Shown piece after piece: positions 16,931 to 25,067 of a DNA stretch of 64,000 bases. Under the pieces are notes generated by a model. It was not told the origin of the DNA, ran no database searches, and was given only the letters and a program-made list of their open reading frames with translations. This DNA is from Cytobacillus gottheilii (GTDB taxonomy: Bacteria; Bacillota; Bacilli; Bacillales; Cytobacillaceae). The stretch is taken from positions 2,519,631-2,583,630 of the forward strand of contig NZ_KV440945.1 of the NCBI RefSeq assembly GCF_001636345.1, read 5' to 3'. How positions within the stretch are numbered: the stretch's first letter is position 1; every line of letters begins with the position of its first letter. The position numbers and the translations under genes are program-made.

Positions 16931-16965
16931 AACACGAAAAATAGGGAAAGAAAGACAGGTGCAAT

Positions 16966-17589
16966 ATGGATTATACGTCTCCTAATACAAATTTTAGTTT
17001 TGATATGAATAAAAGCAGGCTGTTTACGAAGGATCGGAACAATTACATTAATGTGTTAGGTACAGCTCAGCTTAATACATTGGAGAATATGTCTTTACTT
17101 GATATTTTCTTAAGTCCAAACAACGTCATTGAGCCTCATATTCATCAAAACGCAGCCGAACTCGTTTATTGCATTTCTGGATCTGCGATCGTTTCAATGC
17201 TGAACCCTTTTTCAAAACAAATTCAGAATTATAGAATTACCCCTGGAAAAGTCGCCAATGTCCCGCAAGGCTGGTGGCATTATGAAGTAGCAGAAGCAGC
17301 CAATACCCATCTCTTGGCCATTTTTGACGCTCCGACACCTGAATTTGTGTTAGGATCTGATTTATTAAGACTTACACCAGCTCATATTATGGCACACACC
17401 TATTGTTTAGATGAAAATCAATGGAAAAACACAGTAGCTCCCATTAAGGAATCAACCATTATTGGTCCTCCTAAGCATTGTAACCAGCGTGAAACAGTGC
17501 AGAAGCCTGCTCATACCTCACATGCACAAATGCACCAGCAGCCATATCAGCAGCACTATTATCCACAGTATTACAGAGGATTCTATTAA
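16966..17589 (+). CDS. Cupin protein with His/Gln/Tyr-rich tail, candidate spore coat protein
   Basis: 207 residues. The first ~150 form one cupin barrel: EPHIHQNAAELVYCISG supplies the metal-binding HxH...E motif and GKVANVPQGWWHYE the second motif, as in oxalate-decarboxylase-like cupins. The last ~35 residues are low complexity (QMHQQPYQQHYYPQYYRGFY), like tails of Bacillus spore coat proteins. An upstream sigma-K type promoter supports late expression in the mother cell. CAGGTG precedes the ATG. It is a single gene with its own terminator. The enzymatic activity, if any, is unknown; the coat assignment is inference from tail and promoter. Confidence 0.82.
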   Translation: MDYTSPNTNFSFDMNKSRLFTKDRNNYINVLGTAQLNTLENMSLLDIFLSPNNVIEPHIHQNAAELVYCISGSAIVSMLNPFSKQIQNYRITPGKVANVPQGWWHYEVAEAANTHLLAIFDAPTPEFVLGSDLLRLTPAHIMAHTYCLDENQWKNTVAPIKESTIIGPPKHCNQRETVQKPAHTSHAQMHQQPYQQHYYPQYYRGFY

Positions 17590-17630
17590 ATCAGAAATAG
17601 CTGCCATACTGTTACCCGTGTATACAAGAA

Positions 17631-17664
17631 AAGGATGCTCCTGTATGAGGAACATCCTTGTTAT
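17631..17664. terminator. Shared terminator between convergent cupin and SDR genes
   Basis: AAGGATGCTCC (17631-17641) pairs with GGAACATCCTT (17649-17659) with one mismatch, flanked by A-rich and T-rich runs. Confidence 0.8.
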
Positions 17665-17671
17665 TTTAGTT

Positions 17672-18415
17672 TTATAGTGCCCAGCGGCCGCCATCGATAA
17701 TATGGTCTTGACCTGTAATATAAGAAGATTCATCGGATGCAAGGAACAGCGCAAGCTTCGCCATCTCTTCTGGTTCCCCCAGCCTGCCAATTGGCACCTG
17801 GTTGCTTAGGAAATCAATGATATCTTCAGATAAGCCATCTAACAATGGAGTATTAAAGATTCCTGGATTTACAGAGTTAACGCGGATCCCTTTGTCTACA
17901 TACTCGATTGCAGCCTGCTTTGTCAGCATGACCATTGCCCCTTTAGAGACGATATAAGCACCAGACCCTTTTGTCACACGATAACCGCCGATGGATCCTG
18001 TATTGACGATTGAGCCGCCTCCATTATCAAGCATCATTTTGATCCCTTCCTGCATGACCAAAAACGCACCTCTCACATTTACGCCAAACACCTTGTCCCA
18101 CTGATCAAGCGGATATTCATGGAGCGGTGTTTCCGTTTGCCCCGTGATTCCTGCATTATTGCAGAGAACATCCAAGCGGCCAAACACTCTCTTGCATTCT
18201 TCAAAAATAGCATTCACTTGTTCTAGATCACTTACATCTGCTTTAAACGTATGAAGCTCCCCGCTAACGGTACTTTTTAACTCTTCTACCTTATCACTCA
18301 CGTCAACGGCAAGAATTCTTGCACCTTCCTTGCTGAACTCTTCAGCCATCGCTTTCCCGAATCCAGATGCAGCGCCAGTAATTACTGTTACTTTTCCTTC
18401 TAGTCTCTTACTCAT
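17672..18415 (-). CDS. SDR-family oxidoreductase (FabG-like)
   Basis: 247 residues, a classical short-chain dehydrogenase. TGAASGFGKAMA binds the cofactor, NNAGITG is the central motif, NTGSIGG holds the catalytic Ser and AYIVSKGA the Tyr-x-x-x-Lys pair; the C terminus is SSYITGQDHIIDGGRWAL. An acidic residue at the end of the second strand (AVDVSD) suggests NAD(H). The substrate is not predictable; glucose or 3-oxoacyl reductases are similar. It is apparently a single gene, convergent with the cupin gene. Confidence 0.9.
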   Translation of the reverse strand: MSKRLEGKVTVITGAASGFGKAMAEEFSKEGARILAVDVSDKVEELKSTVSGELHTFKADVSDLEQVNAIFEECKRVFGRLDVLCNNAGITGQTETPLHEYPLDQWDKVFGVNVRGAFLVMQEGIKMMLDNGGGSIVNTGSIGGYRVTKGSGAYIVSKGAMVMLTKQAAIEYVDKGIRVNSVNPGIFNTPLLDGLSEDIIDFLSNQVPIGRLGEPEEMAKLALFLASDESSYITGQDHIIDGGRWAL

Positions 18416-18572
18416 TGATAAGCCTCCTAATGGTTTTTAGCTTAATCATGATGTAAAAATTCTTAGAAGTTAAAAGGGACAATCTCCCTACATTCATCAT
18501 ACTACTTTTTTATAGTTGAGATTTCAAACATTGTGAACTCTTTAGCAAAATTAGATCATTATGAACAAAAAA

Positions 18573-18594
18573 AAGACCTTCTGACAGAGGTCTT
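18573..18594 (-). terminator. Terminator after small membrane protein gene
   Basis: AAGACCT and its complement AGGTCTT around an eight-base loop, with a T-run on the minus strand; the stem reaches the stop codon of the gene. Confidence 0.85.
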
Positions 18595-18809
18595 CAATCT
18601 TCACCTTTTTCACATGTAACCTGAGACAAGAAACCATCTTTTTCTAAGACAACCTCTCCTACCTCATCAAAGTTCTCAAAACAATCTTCAATAATGGCTT
18701 CATTTGTTAGATGGTTTTGATAAATTTTAGTAAACAGTATTCCAGCTACTGTAAAAATGGTGATACTGCCGATAATGGCGATCAGAAGATTTCGTTTTTT
18801 ATGATTCAA
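18594..18809 (-). CDS. Small single-pass membrane protein, unknown
   Basis: 71 residues: a basic start (MNHKKRN), one membrane helix (about residues 8-28) and an acidic outer or inner domain with two cysteines (EDCFENF, VTCEKGED). It starts at TTG with AAGGAGG eight bases upstream and ends in a terminator. This is a clean single-gene unit, so probably real although I do not recognise it. Confidence 0.72.
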   Translation of the reverse strand: MNHKKRNLLIAIIGSITIFTVAGILFTKIYQNHLTNEAIIEDCFENFDEVGEVVLEKDGFLSQVTCEKGED

Positions 18810-19205
18810 CGCTTCTCCCTCCTTATCTGCTTTTATTGTAACATTTAGAATATTGTTTTCATACCTGTGCGTTCTTATTGGGTCAATTATGAAGTCTTAG
18901 AATTAAATTGAGAATGTAATTGCGCAAATGGATCTCCCTTAATTCTAAAAATAAACGGAAAAATTCCTTTTATTCTGGGAAATGACACTATTTCCTTCAA
19001 AATAAGAGGATTTTTTCCGACTATTAGTGTTAAATCTTAAGATTTTGCTATAAATTCAGCTGATAACCGGAAATTCTCCGCTTATTTTTGCCTTTTTTGC
19101 CTCTAAATGGACAATAACCGGAATTCTTCCGCTTAAAATTTCCGATGCCGTCACGAAGGATCAACAGACGTTAGTAATAGACTGCACTTCAAGACTTTTT
19201 TGCTT
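18810..19205. other. Intergenic region holding four spaced 23-bp palindromes
   Basis: No gene seen. The stretch holds the promoter of the small membrane gene and the repeat array at 18951-19136. Confidence 0.6.
18951..19136. repeat. Array of four 23-bp imperfect palindromes spaced 51-61 bp
   Basis: Four units at 18951-18973, 19002-19024, 19063-19085 and 19114-19136. Each has an ATAA left end, a GGA...TCC core and a (C/A)TTAT-like right end; the best copy reads ATAACCGG...CTCCGCTTAT. Start-to-start distances are 51, 61 and 51 bp, close to whole turns of DNA. The DNA between units is not conserved. Confidence 0.8.
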
Positions 19206-21131
19206 TTATTCCTCCCCCTTCAGCCACACATCCTCCACATGCTTTTTCTTCTGCTGATGGCTGACTTTGCGGTACTCCTTTGATTTGAAAATAATATCAA
19301 AATCATAATCTTCAGGATACAGCTCCTCAGCTCTTATATATAGCTTTAGCCTTTTCTGGTTAATGGAACGCTTTTCTTTTTGCACCTGGACAATATACTG
19401 CCCCCCAGCATCTGGACCCTTATAGATGATGCCGAGTTCATCGGTTTCTGTTAGTTTCACATTATCACCCATTTTAAAAGCTGGAACTTGTGCTTTTTGG
19501 GGTTTAGGTGACTCAGACGTTTGCCGGGCATATTTATTGATGACAATCTGTTTTTCATATTGAGCTTCTTTTAAGTTTTGATCATTGGTATAACTGTGAG
19601 ATTGTTTGTATGTTAAAAGGTGTGCTTTTTCAATCAGCTGCGGATGGAGTCCAAGCTTGTTGGCGATTTGAAATGCCTGACTTCTTCCGCTCTGTCCCAA
19701 TAAAAGGCGGTACGTCGGCTGCAATGTTTCAAGATCAAACTCCATCGTGGCATTTATAAAACCTTCAGAAGCATCCGCAAACTCCTTCATCTCACTATAA
19801 TGTGTCGTTGCAAGTAAGGTTGCTCCTTTTTTGTAGAGCTGCTCTAGAATCACGATTGCCAGAGCCATGCCTTCACCTGGATCTGTACCAGAACCTAATT
19901 CGTCAAGGAGTACAAGTGAACGATCATTTGTATTTTGTAAAATCTCAATAATGTTAACCAATCGTGAACTAAATGTACTTAGATTCTGCTCAATGCTCTG
20001 CCCGTCGCCGATATCGACGAAAATATGCTGAAACATGCTGATCCTGCTTCCTTCATTTGCTGGGATTGGCAGACCGCTTTGTGCCATCAGAGTTAAAAGA
20101 CCGATTGTTTTCAATGTTACCGTCTTACCGCCAGTATTTGGCCCTGTAATGACTAATGCATGATGTTTTTCACCAAAGGTTAGCGACAAGGACACGGCTT
20201 TTTCACCAAGCATGGGGTGACGCGCTTCTTTAAGATCAATGGTGAAGTCTTCTGTTAAAATCGGTGCTGCACATTTCATTTTGCGGCTATATTGTGCTTT
20301 AGCAAATAACACATCATAATGGTGCATCGTTTCAATCGCCATTCGTATTGTCTGCTCATAGGAAAGCAATTTTTCGGTCAGCTCATATAGAATTCGTTCT
20401 GTTTCCTGCTCTTCAGCGATGGCTAAAAGTTCGATTTCTGATTGGATGCTGCCCAGTTCAGCTGGCTCAATAAATAAAGTAGCACCTGAAGCTGATGTAT
20501 CCAGCACCTGCCCTTGAACTTTGGAGCGATATTCTCTTTTAACCGAAAGCGCGAGCCTCCCATTTCTTTCTGCAATCAAGGTATCCTGCAGCATGTTCGC
20601 AAATCGCTTCGATTTAACAAGCTGGTGTGCCTTATCCTTGATTTTTTCCTTCAGAATAGCTAGCTGCCTCCGCAAATAGGCCAAATCACCTGAAGCATAA
20701 TCATCCACCTGCGAGTGGCGAATCACCCTCTGTATTTCGTCTTCCAATTCTTTCACTTCTGGAATCGACATCGCATACAAACTCACATGAGGAGCGGCAT
20801 ATTCTTTATCCTTCATAAACTGTTTAAGCTTCGTGCAATGCTGTAAAAACGAAAGAATAAAGGTAAACTGATCGGCTCTTATATACAAACCTTTCTTTGC
20901 CTGTTCCAAATAAAGCTGCATTTCATCGAGTGTATGAATCGGAACAGAGCTGGAAATATTCAAAATCCTGACCCCTTCTTCCACCTCACGAAGCTGCTGT
21001 TCAATTTGCCGTTTATGGTGCATTGGCACAGTTGCACGGACTGTATTTTTCCCAAGTGTAGTTTTCGCATATGAAGCGATCTCTTTAAGAATTTCTTTAT
21101 ATCCTAATACATCAAATGTTTGCTGATTCAA
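19206..21131 (-). CDS. MutS2-like ATPase without Smr domain
   Basis: 641 residues. It has the MutS core/clamp region (first ~300) and ABC-type ATPase with ALVITGPNTGGKTVTLKT (Walker A), SLVLLDELGSGTDPGEG (signature region/Walker B) and LLATTHYSEMKEF. Full MutS2 of B. subtilis is about 785 residues and ends in a nuclease-active Smr domain; here the KOW-like segment (KMGDNVKLTETDELGII) is followed only by a short basic tail, so Smr is missing. This type of shorter paralogue occurs in several Bacillus species. It starts at TTG with AAGGAGG eight bases before it. A hairpin at 21172-21207 lies in its leader. A mismatch-repair role is unlikely because domain I is absent; ribosome or DNA-junction binding is possible. 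Confidence 0.88.
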   Translation of the reverse strand: MNQQTFDVLGYKEILKEIASYAKTTLGKNTVRATVPMHHKRQIEQQLREVEEGVRILNISSSVPIHTLDEMQLYLEQAKKGLYIRADQFTFILSFLQHCTKLKQFMKDKEYAAPHVSLYAMSIPEVKELEDEIQRVIRHSQVDDYASGDLAYLRRQLAILKEKIKDKAHQLVKSKRFANMLQDTLIAERNGRLALSVKREYRSKVQGQVLDTSASGATLFIEPAELGSIQSEIELLAIAEEQETERILYELTEKLLSYEQTIRMAIETMHHYDVLFAKAQYSRKMKCAAPILTEDFTIDLKEARHPMLGEKAVSLSLTFGEKHHALVITGPNTGGKTVTLKTIGLLTLMAQSGLPIPANEGSRISMFQHIFVDIGDGQSIEQNLSTFSSRLVNIIEILQNTNDRSLVLLDELGSGTDPGEGMALAIVILEQLYKKGATLLATTHYSEMKEFADASEGFINATMEFDLETLQPTYRLLLGQSGRSQAFQIANKLGLHPQLIEKAHLLTYKQSHSYTNDQNLKEAQYEKQIVINKYARQTSESPKPQKAQVPAFKMGDNVKLTETDELGIIYKGPDAGGQYIVQVQKEKRSINQKRLKLYIRAEELYPEDYDFDIIFKSKEYRKVSHQQKKKHVEDVWLKGEE

Positions 21132-21171
21132 TTTTTGTTCCTCCTTAAGTGTTGATTGCAGCCCTAAAGAT

Positions 21172-21207
21172 AAAAAAAGCCGCCATGAACAACAAGTTCA
21201 TGACGGC
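21172..21207 (-). terminator. Terminator-like hairpin in the leader of the MutS2-like gene
   Basis: GCCGCCATGAAC (21179-21190) pairs with GTTCATGACGGC (21196-21207), one mismatch, five-base loop, followed on the minus strand by seven T. It lies about 40 bp before the TTG start of the MutS2-like gene, so it ends an upstream leftward transcript or acts as an attenuator. Confidence 0.75.
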
Positions 21208-21392
21208 ATGATGTGGGGTAATTTATCTGGCAATGTTTGCGGTAATCTTATGCATCAGAAAGAGATAGAAATGCTACATTCCTCCAAAAAATGCACACAA
21301 AAAAACTACAGCAAACACGCCATAGCTTCGTTACCCGTTCTCTATGCTATGAAGTGTGTTCTTAACTTCCTTGAAAAAGCGCATACTGAATA

Positions 21393-21415
21393 AACAGGCA
21401 TCCTCCTGTTTTTTT
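21393..21415 (+). terminator. Rightward terminator-like hairpin
   Basis: AACAGG/CCTGTT stem with a six-base loop and a following T-run. No annotated plus-strand gene precedes it. Confidence 0.6.
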
Positions 21416-21558
21416 ACGCATTCAAGGCCGTATCCAGTTAACGGTTAGTTAAGAACATTCACACTCATAAAATAATCTCCTTTAAAAGGGCTGCAATTTA
21501 TATAGTAAGAATACTTTGTTAAAGGTTGTATGTCAACTGATTGTATAAAAATGACAGC

Positions 21559-22149
21559 TTAATCCTCCCAATAAAAAATAGCATCCATGACGAAATAATT
21601 CCCGCGATTACGATAAATGGTAGGAATTTTCGCTTGAAAAGGAAGAAATCTTTTCATCTCTCTGGCATGTAAAATCTCATAATCATATTCTATTAGTGCC
21701 TGTTTTAATTGGGCGCCGAACGATTGATATTCTTCGTTCACAGAAAAGGAATTAAGACCATCAAGGAGAGTTCCACAGCTCCAGCCAACCCTTTCATTTG
21801 TCTCGGTACTGATGTTTCTATATCGAACATCTTCCCCCATTATGGCGACTGGTGCCAGGGTGCTGATATCGATAATAATTCCCTTAACTTCTTCCTCGCG
21901 AATACCATTGCTTTCATGAATAGTTTTAACTTCATCTTTGCTGTAACAGAAAAACTCAACAAACGATGCATACCCGCTGCCAAAATGATCCCACTCAGCT
22001 TCACATTCTACATGATGAATTCGTTTGATTCGATAATATAATCTTCTTATATGTTCCTTAATTTCCTTCTCATCTTTTGTAACATAAGGAAAAATGTCTC
22101 CGATTATTTTACCTGCTATCAGGTCCCGTAATTGATTATCTGAAAACAT
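21559..22149 (-). CDS. Hypothetical protein
   Basis: 196 residues, soluble, acidic, no signal peptide or membrane helix. It has a helical N terminus (DNQLRDLIAGKIIGDIFPYV) and an alpha/beta remainder rich in aromatic residues (EWDHFGSGYASFVEFFCYS, YRNRGNYFVMDAIFYWED). No motif that I can tie to a family. Apparently a single leftward gene with a weak ribosome site (GGTGGGC). Codon use looks like that of its neighbours. Confidence 0.65.
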   Translation of the reverse strand: MFSDNQLRDLIAGKIIGDIFPYVTKDEKEIKEHIRRLYYRIKRIHHVECEAEWDHFGSGYASFVEFFCYSKDEVKTIHESNGIREEEVKGIIIDISTLAPVAIMGEDVRYRNISTETNERVGWSCGTLLDGLNSFSVNEEYQSFGAQLKQALIEYDYEILHAREMKRFLPFQAKIPTIYRNRGNYFVMDAIFYWED

Positions 22150-22291
22150 TCTTCAGCCCACCTACAGATTTAATATAGAAAAATATCATTCTTTCAAGTT
22201 CACGAACAATATAGCATGACTCAACTGTGCTCATTTGGAAATTGATCATCCAAAAAAGTAGTCTAAAAGGGGTCCCTGCCTCACACTTTCC

Positions 22292-22503
22292 TTAGTGTGA
22301 TTGACTTTTATTATTTTTCCTTTTATCAAACCATACCCATACAAAAAAGAGAATGACGCCAATTGGTGTAAGAAATGAAGTCATCCAATTATGCTCATTT
22401 GGTAAAATATAGATTAAAATGGCGGATAAAATGATAAGTGGCAGCACGATAATAAACCACCATCTTACATATTTATTTTGAAACTGAAATCAAATCTCTC
22501 CAT
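22292..22503 (-). pseudogene. Small membrane protein gene broken by a one-base frameshift
   Basis: An ATG at 22501-22503 with GGAGG six to seven bases upstream opens MERFDFSFK, then runs into TAA four codons later. One base added to the A-run (T-run 22476-22479 on the plus strand) joins it to a long clean frame, NKYVRWWFIIVLPLILSAI..., ending at 22292. The restored protein would have 70 residues with two membrane helices and a basic tail. Neither half works alone: the second has no start codon. This may be true decay or a sequencing error. The family is unknown. Confidence 0.65.
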
Positions 22504-22764
22504 TATTTTCCTCCTAATCACTTTATATTGGAATATTCAAATAATTAAGTTCTAGACTCTTGGCTGTATGCAGGAAAATAAAGCTTTTTATCAAGGATAA
22601 CACATCCTTCTTAAATTAAGGGAATAACAGGAAGATATTTCAGAGAACCTTACACTTTCGCTCCTTTCCCTTCTTTTTTCACACTTAAATAAACATTTGT
22701 TTATCTGTTCTATATGAAGGCAACACTTAACTTATTTAAACAAAACATTTTTAAGGAGAAGAAG
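22504..22764. other. Upstream region of the DUF2243/CtaG pair
   Basis: No gene. It holds the perfect palindrome at 22689-22704 described separately. Confidence 0.5.
22689..22704. promoter_or_regulatory. Perfect palindrome, candidate operator
   Basis: ATAAACA-TT-TGTTTAT, a perfect 16-bp palindrome 60 bp upstream of the DUF2243 gene start, in a position suited to a repressor. Confidence 0.5.
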
Positions 22765-23259
22765 ATGGTTAAAAACGAAAATAAAGAACGATTTACTTAT
22801 GCAAAGCGAAATCTTTGGTCTGGCATTCTATTTGGAATCGGACTAGCCGCTTTTATTGATGAGACCGTTTTTCATCAGCTGCTGCGCTGGCATCATTTTT
22901 ATGATAAGGCTACAACCGATATCGGCCTGATTTCAGACGGTTTTTTTCATGCGTTTAGCTGGTTCGCGACCATTGGGAGCTTGTTTATGTTCGCTGATCT
23001 TCGGCGGAGGAACGGGTTATGGATTATGAGGTGGTGGGCAGGAGTATTAATTGGTGCCGGTGGATTTCAGTTATATGATGGAATCATACAGCATAAATTA
23101 ATGCGATTGCACCAGATTCGTTATGTAGAAAATGTCATTATTTATGATCTGATTTGGAACATAATAGCAATTATACTGATCTTAATTGGTATAATTTTTG
23201 CTGTTCGAACGAGAAACAGACAACGATATAGTAAGGATGTTTCACATGAACATTCTTAA
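22765..23259 (+). CDS. DUF2243 integral membrane protein
   Basis: 164 residues with four membrane helices. The family features are a conserved FGIGLAAFIDETVFHQLLRW in the first helix, an SDGFFHAFSWF segment, and GGFQLYDGIIQHKLMRLHQIR; the histidines in helices 1, 2 and 3 suggest metal or haem contact. The ATG at 22765 is chosen because AAGGAG lies six bases before it. It overlaps the following CtaG-like gene by 14 bp. DUF2243 and CtaG-like genes are often paired, which suggests a role with copper or cytochrome oxidase assembly; that is inference. Confidence 0.88.
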   Translation: MVKNENKERFTYAKRNLWSGILFGIGLAAFIDETVFHQLLRWHHFYDKATTDIGLISDGFFHAFSWFATIGSLFMFADLRRRNGLWIMRWWAGVLIGAGGFQLYDGIIQHKLMRLHQIRYVENVIIYDLIWNIIAIILILIGIIFAVRTRNRQRYSKDVSHEHS

Positions 23260-24061
23260 TCACATTCATCACTCAGATCCAGCTCACATTGAACATACAG
23301 TTTTAGTATTACCTCAGCTGCTCTTGGCATTGCCGTTTGTGGTGGTTTTGGTGATGTATATCCTTGCTGTTGCGGTTTCAAACAAAAAGCACAAAAAATG
23401 GCCCATTTATCGTACTGTTTGCTGGATTTTAGGAGTTCTTTTTGCTGTCGTTTCAGTAGCAGGTCCTTTAGCCATTCGGGCACATACCGATTTTACAGCT
23501 CACATGTTTGGACATTTATTATTAGGGATGTTAGCGCCTTTACTCATGGCATTAGCGGCGCCGATGACATTGATATTGCGCACACTCAACGTACCACAGG
23601 CAAGGAAATTTTCAAAACTGCTAAAAAGCTGGCCATCACAGATGCTTACGAATCCGGTTATTGCCTCCCTTCTTAATGTTGGAGGATTATGGATTCTATA
23701 CACTACCAATCTATACTCCTTAATGCACCAGAGTACTCTTTTGCATCTAATCATCCATTTTCACGTATTTGCAGCAGGCTATTTATTTACCATTTCCATG
23801 ATCTATATCGATCCGATTTTCCATCGAACGTCATTTATATTCCGGGCAATTATTTTTGTTGCTGCCTTAGCTGGTCATGGTATTTTATCCAAGTTCATTT
23901 ATGCCAATCCGCCGAATGGAGTGCCTGCTGATCAGGCAGAAACCGGCGGCATGGTGATGTATTATGGCGGGGATATTATTGATGTATTCATCATCTTCAT
24001 TCTCTGTTTGCAATGGTTTAGATCAACACGACCTCGAATAAAGATTGCTATAAATCAATAA
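23246..24061 (+). CDS. CtaG-like cytochrome c oxidase assembly membrane protein
   Basis: 271 residues with about seven helices of the Caa3_CtaG family. Visible marks are HTDFTAHMFGHLLLGMLAPLLMALAAPM, LHLIIHFHVFAAGYLF with several histidines in the membrane, and YYGGDIIDVFIIFI near the C terminus. Family members help to make or metallate caa3 oxidase. The ATG at 23246 with AAGGATG upstream is preferred over an ATG at 23198. It is coupled to the DUF2243 gene by overlap. No oxidase genes are nearby, so it may be a paralogue of the ctaG in the main oxidase operon. Confidence 0.88.
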   Translation: MNILNHIHHSDPAHIEHTVLVLPQLLLALPFVVVLVMYILAVAVSNKKHKKWPIYRTVCWILGVLFAVVSVAGPLAIRAHTDFTAHMFGHLLLGMLAPLLMALAAPMTLILRTLNVPQARKFSKLLKSWPSQMLTNPVIASLLNVGGLWILYTTNLYSLMHQSTLLHLIIHFHVFAAGYLFTISMIYIDPIFHRTSFIFRAIIFVAALAGHGILSKFIYANPPNGVPADQAETGGMVMYYGGDIIDVFIIFILCLQWFRSTRPRIKIAINQ

Positions 24062-24141
24062 TTATTTTTTCCAGTTTGTCCAAACCATCCATTGATTTCG
24101 AGCGTTTACTATAGTATTAATGACGACAAAGGATGAGATGG

Positions 24142-24789
24142 ATGAAGCTACAGGATATAAAGGGTACTTATGATGTTATTGTGAGTATTGGAAATGCTTG
24201 TAATCCAGCTATGGAATTAAAGCGGCTAGGTTTAAGATCATTTTCAGGGCCGTTGGATTGGAGTGTTTCCAGTTCGCTTTTAAATGTAAGCAAGTTATTT
24301 GAGCATCGTTTCCGGGGATTTATGGAGCATAGCAACATGAAGTTAATGGATGAGGTTGGCGGATACATGGAAGATGGTGTAGATCAATTCAGGAAGTCTT
24401 ACTTTCTAAAAGATGAAATTTATGACGTCTTATCTGTTCATGATTTCCCTGTCAACGACCAAAATGACTGGACACTTGGCTATGATTCTTTTAAAGAAAA
24501 AAAAGAAAGACGGGTAGAACGATATCTTCATAAAATTCATACAGGAAATCGAATTCTGCTTGTGCGTTGGTTTGGTGATTATGAAGGAGCAGCACAGCTT
24601 GAAAAAGTATTAAAGGATTTTGTGACGGGCGATTTCAGAATCCTCCTCCTCTACCCTGTAAATGGACTGACTGAAATTAGAGAAGTTGATTGGGGACTGC
24701 AGCATGTTTGTGTGGTTGAGGTACCAAATGAGCCAACAAATAAGGATATTTGGGATTATGTTTTAAATGGGGTAACATTGGCACAATAA
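24142..24789 (+). CDS. DUF1796 putative papain-like cysteine peptidase
   Basis: 215 residues. The N terminus YDVIVSIGNACNPAMELKRL followed by GLRSFSGPLDWSVSS is the DUF1796 signature; the Cys of GNAC and the His of VHDFPVND would be catalytic candidates. Proteins with this domain occur in Bacillus and other bacteria, sometimes in surface-polysaccharide clusters. The ATG at 24142 is chosen because AAAGG sits nine bases before it, whereas it abuts the ATG at 24133. It is a single gene; the substrate is unknown. Confidence 0.82.
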   Translation: MKLQDIKGTYDVIVSIGNACNPAMELKRLGLRSFSGPLDWSVSSSLLNVSKLFEHRFRGFMEHSNMKLMDEVGGYMEDGVDQFRKSYFLKDEIYDVLSVHDFPVNDQNDWTLGYDSFKEKKERRVERYLHKIHTGNRILLVRWFGDYEGAAQLEKVLKDFVTGDFRILLLYPVNGLTEIREVDWGLQHVCVVEVPNEPTNKDIWDYVLNGVTLAQ

Positions 24790-24794
24790 CTGGG

Positions 24795-24862
24795 TAAAAG
24801 CAAAGAGCTATATAGCGTAAAGTGAATAATACAGCTTTTCGTTTTTTGGGCTCTTCGCTTTT
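24795..24862 (+). terminator. Possible terminator after the DUF1796 gene
   Basis: AAGCAAAGAGC and GCTCTTCGCTT pair with one mismatch across a loop of about 40 bases, followed by a T-run. The long loop makes it uncertain. Confidence 0.45.
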
Positions 24863-24878
24863 TGTTTACATAATATTA

Positions 24879-25067
24879 TTATCTTATACTTCGTATGATT
24901 AATAAGATCACACCGGCAATCAAGGTGCACATCAGCAGAATTGTTCCTAATCCAGTACTATATACAAAATACACCTTTGTGTTCATGATTACGTTTACGA
25001 TTAAAAGGACAAAAATAACAAAGCAGACAGCCACAAGAATACGATGATCCATCCTTCGCCTCAACAC
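24879..25067 (-). CDS. Small membrane protein, unknown
   Basis: About 62 residues with two membrane helices (VAVCFVIFVLLIVNVIM and a C-terminal TILLMCTLIAGVILLII). AAAGGAG lies 5 bases before GTG at 25067 and 8 before TTG at 25064, so one of these is the start. A longer frame begins at 25100 but contains the ribosome site. No family recognised. Confidence 0.62.
   Translation of the reverse strand: MLRRRMDHRILVAVCFVIFVLLIVNVIMNTKVYFVYSTGLGTILLMCTLIAGVILLIIRSIR

Larger units (their letters stand above)
21132..21558. other. Unexplained intergenic stretch with two opposed hairpins
   Basis: Contains a leftward terminator-like hairpin (21172-21207) and a rightward one (21393-21415). Between them a 61-codon plus-strand frame (21208-21393) ends exactly before the second hairpin but has no ribosome site. 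See findings. Confidence 0.45.

Noticed and set aside
21208-21393. 61-codon plus-strand frame before a terminator-like hairpin
   Set aside because: No ribosome site and no family match; kept only as a possibility within the region finding.
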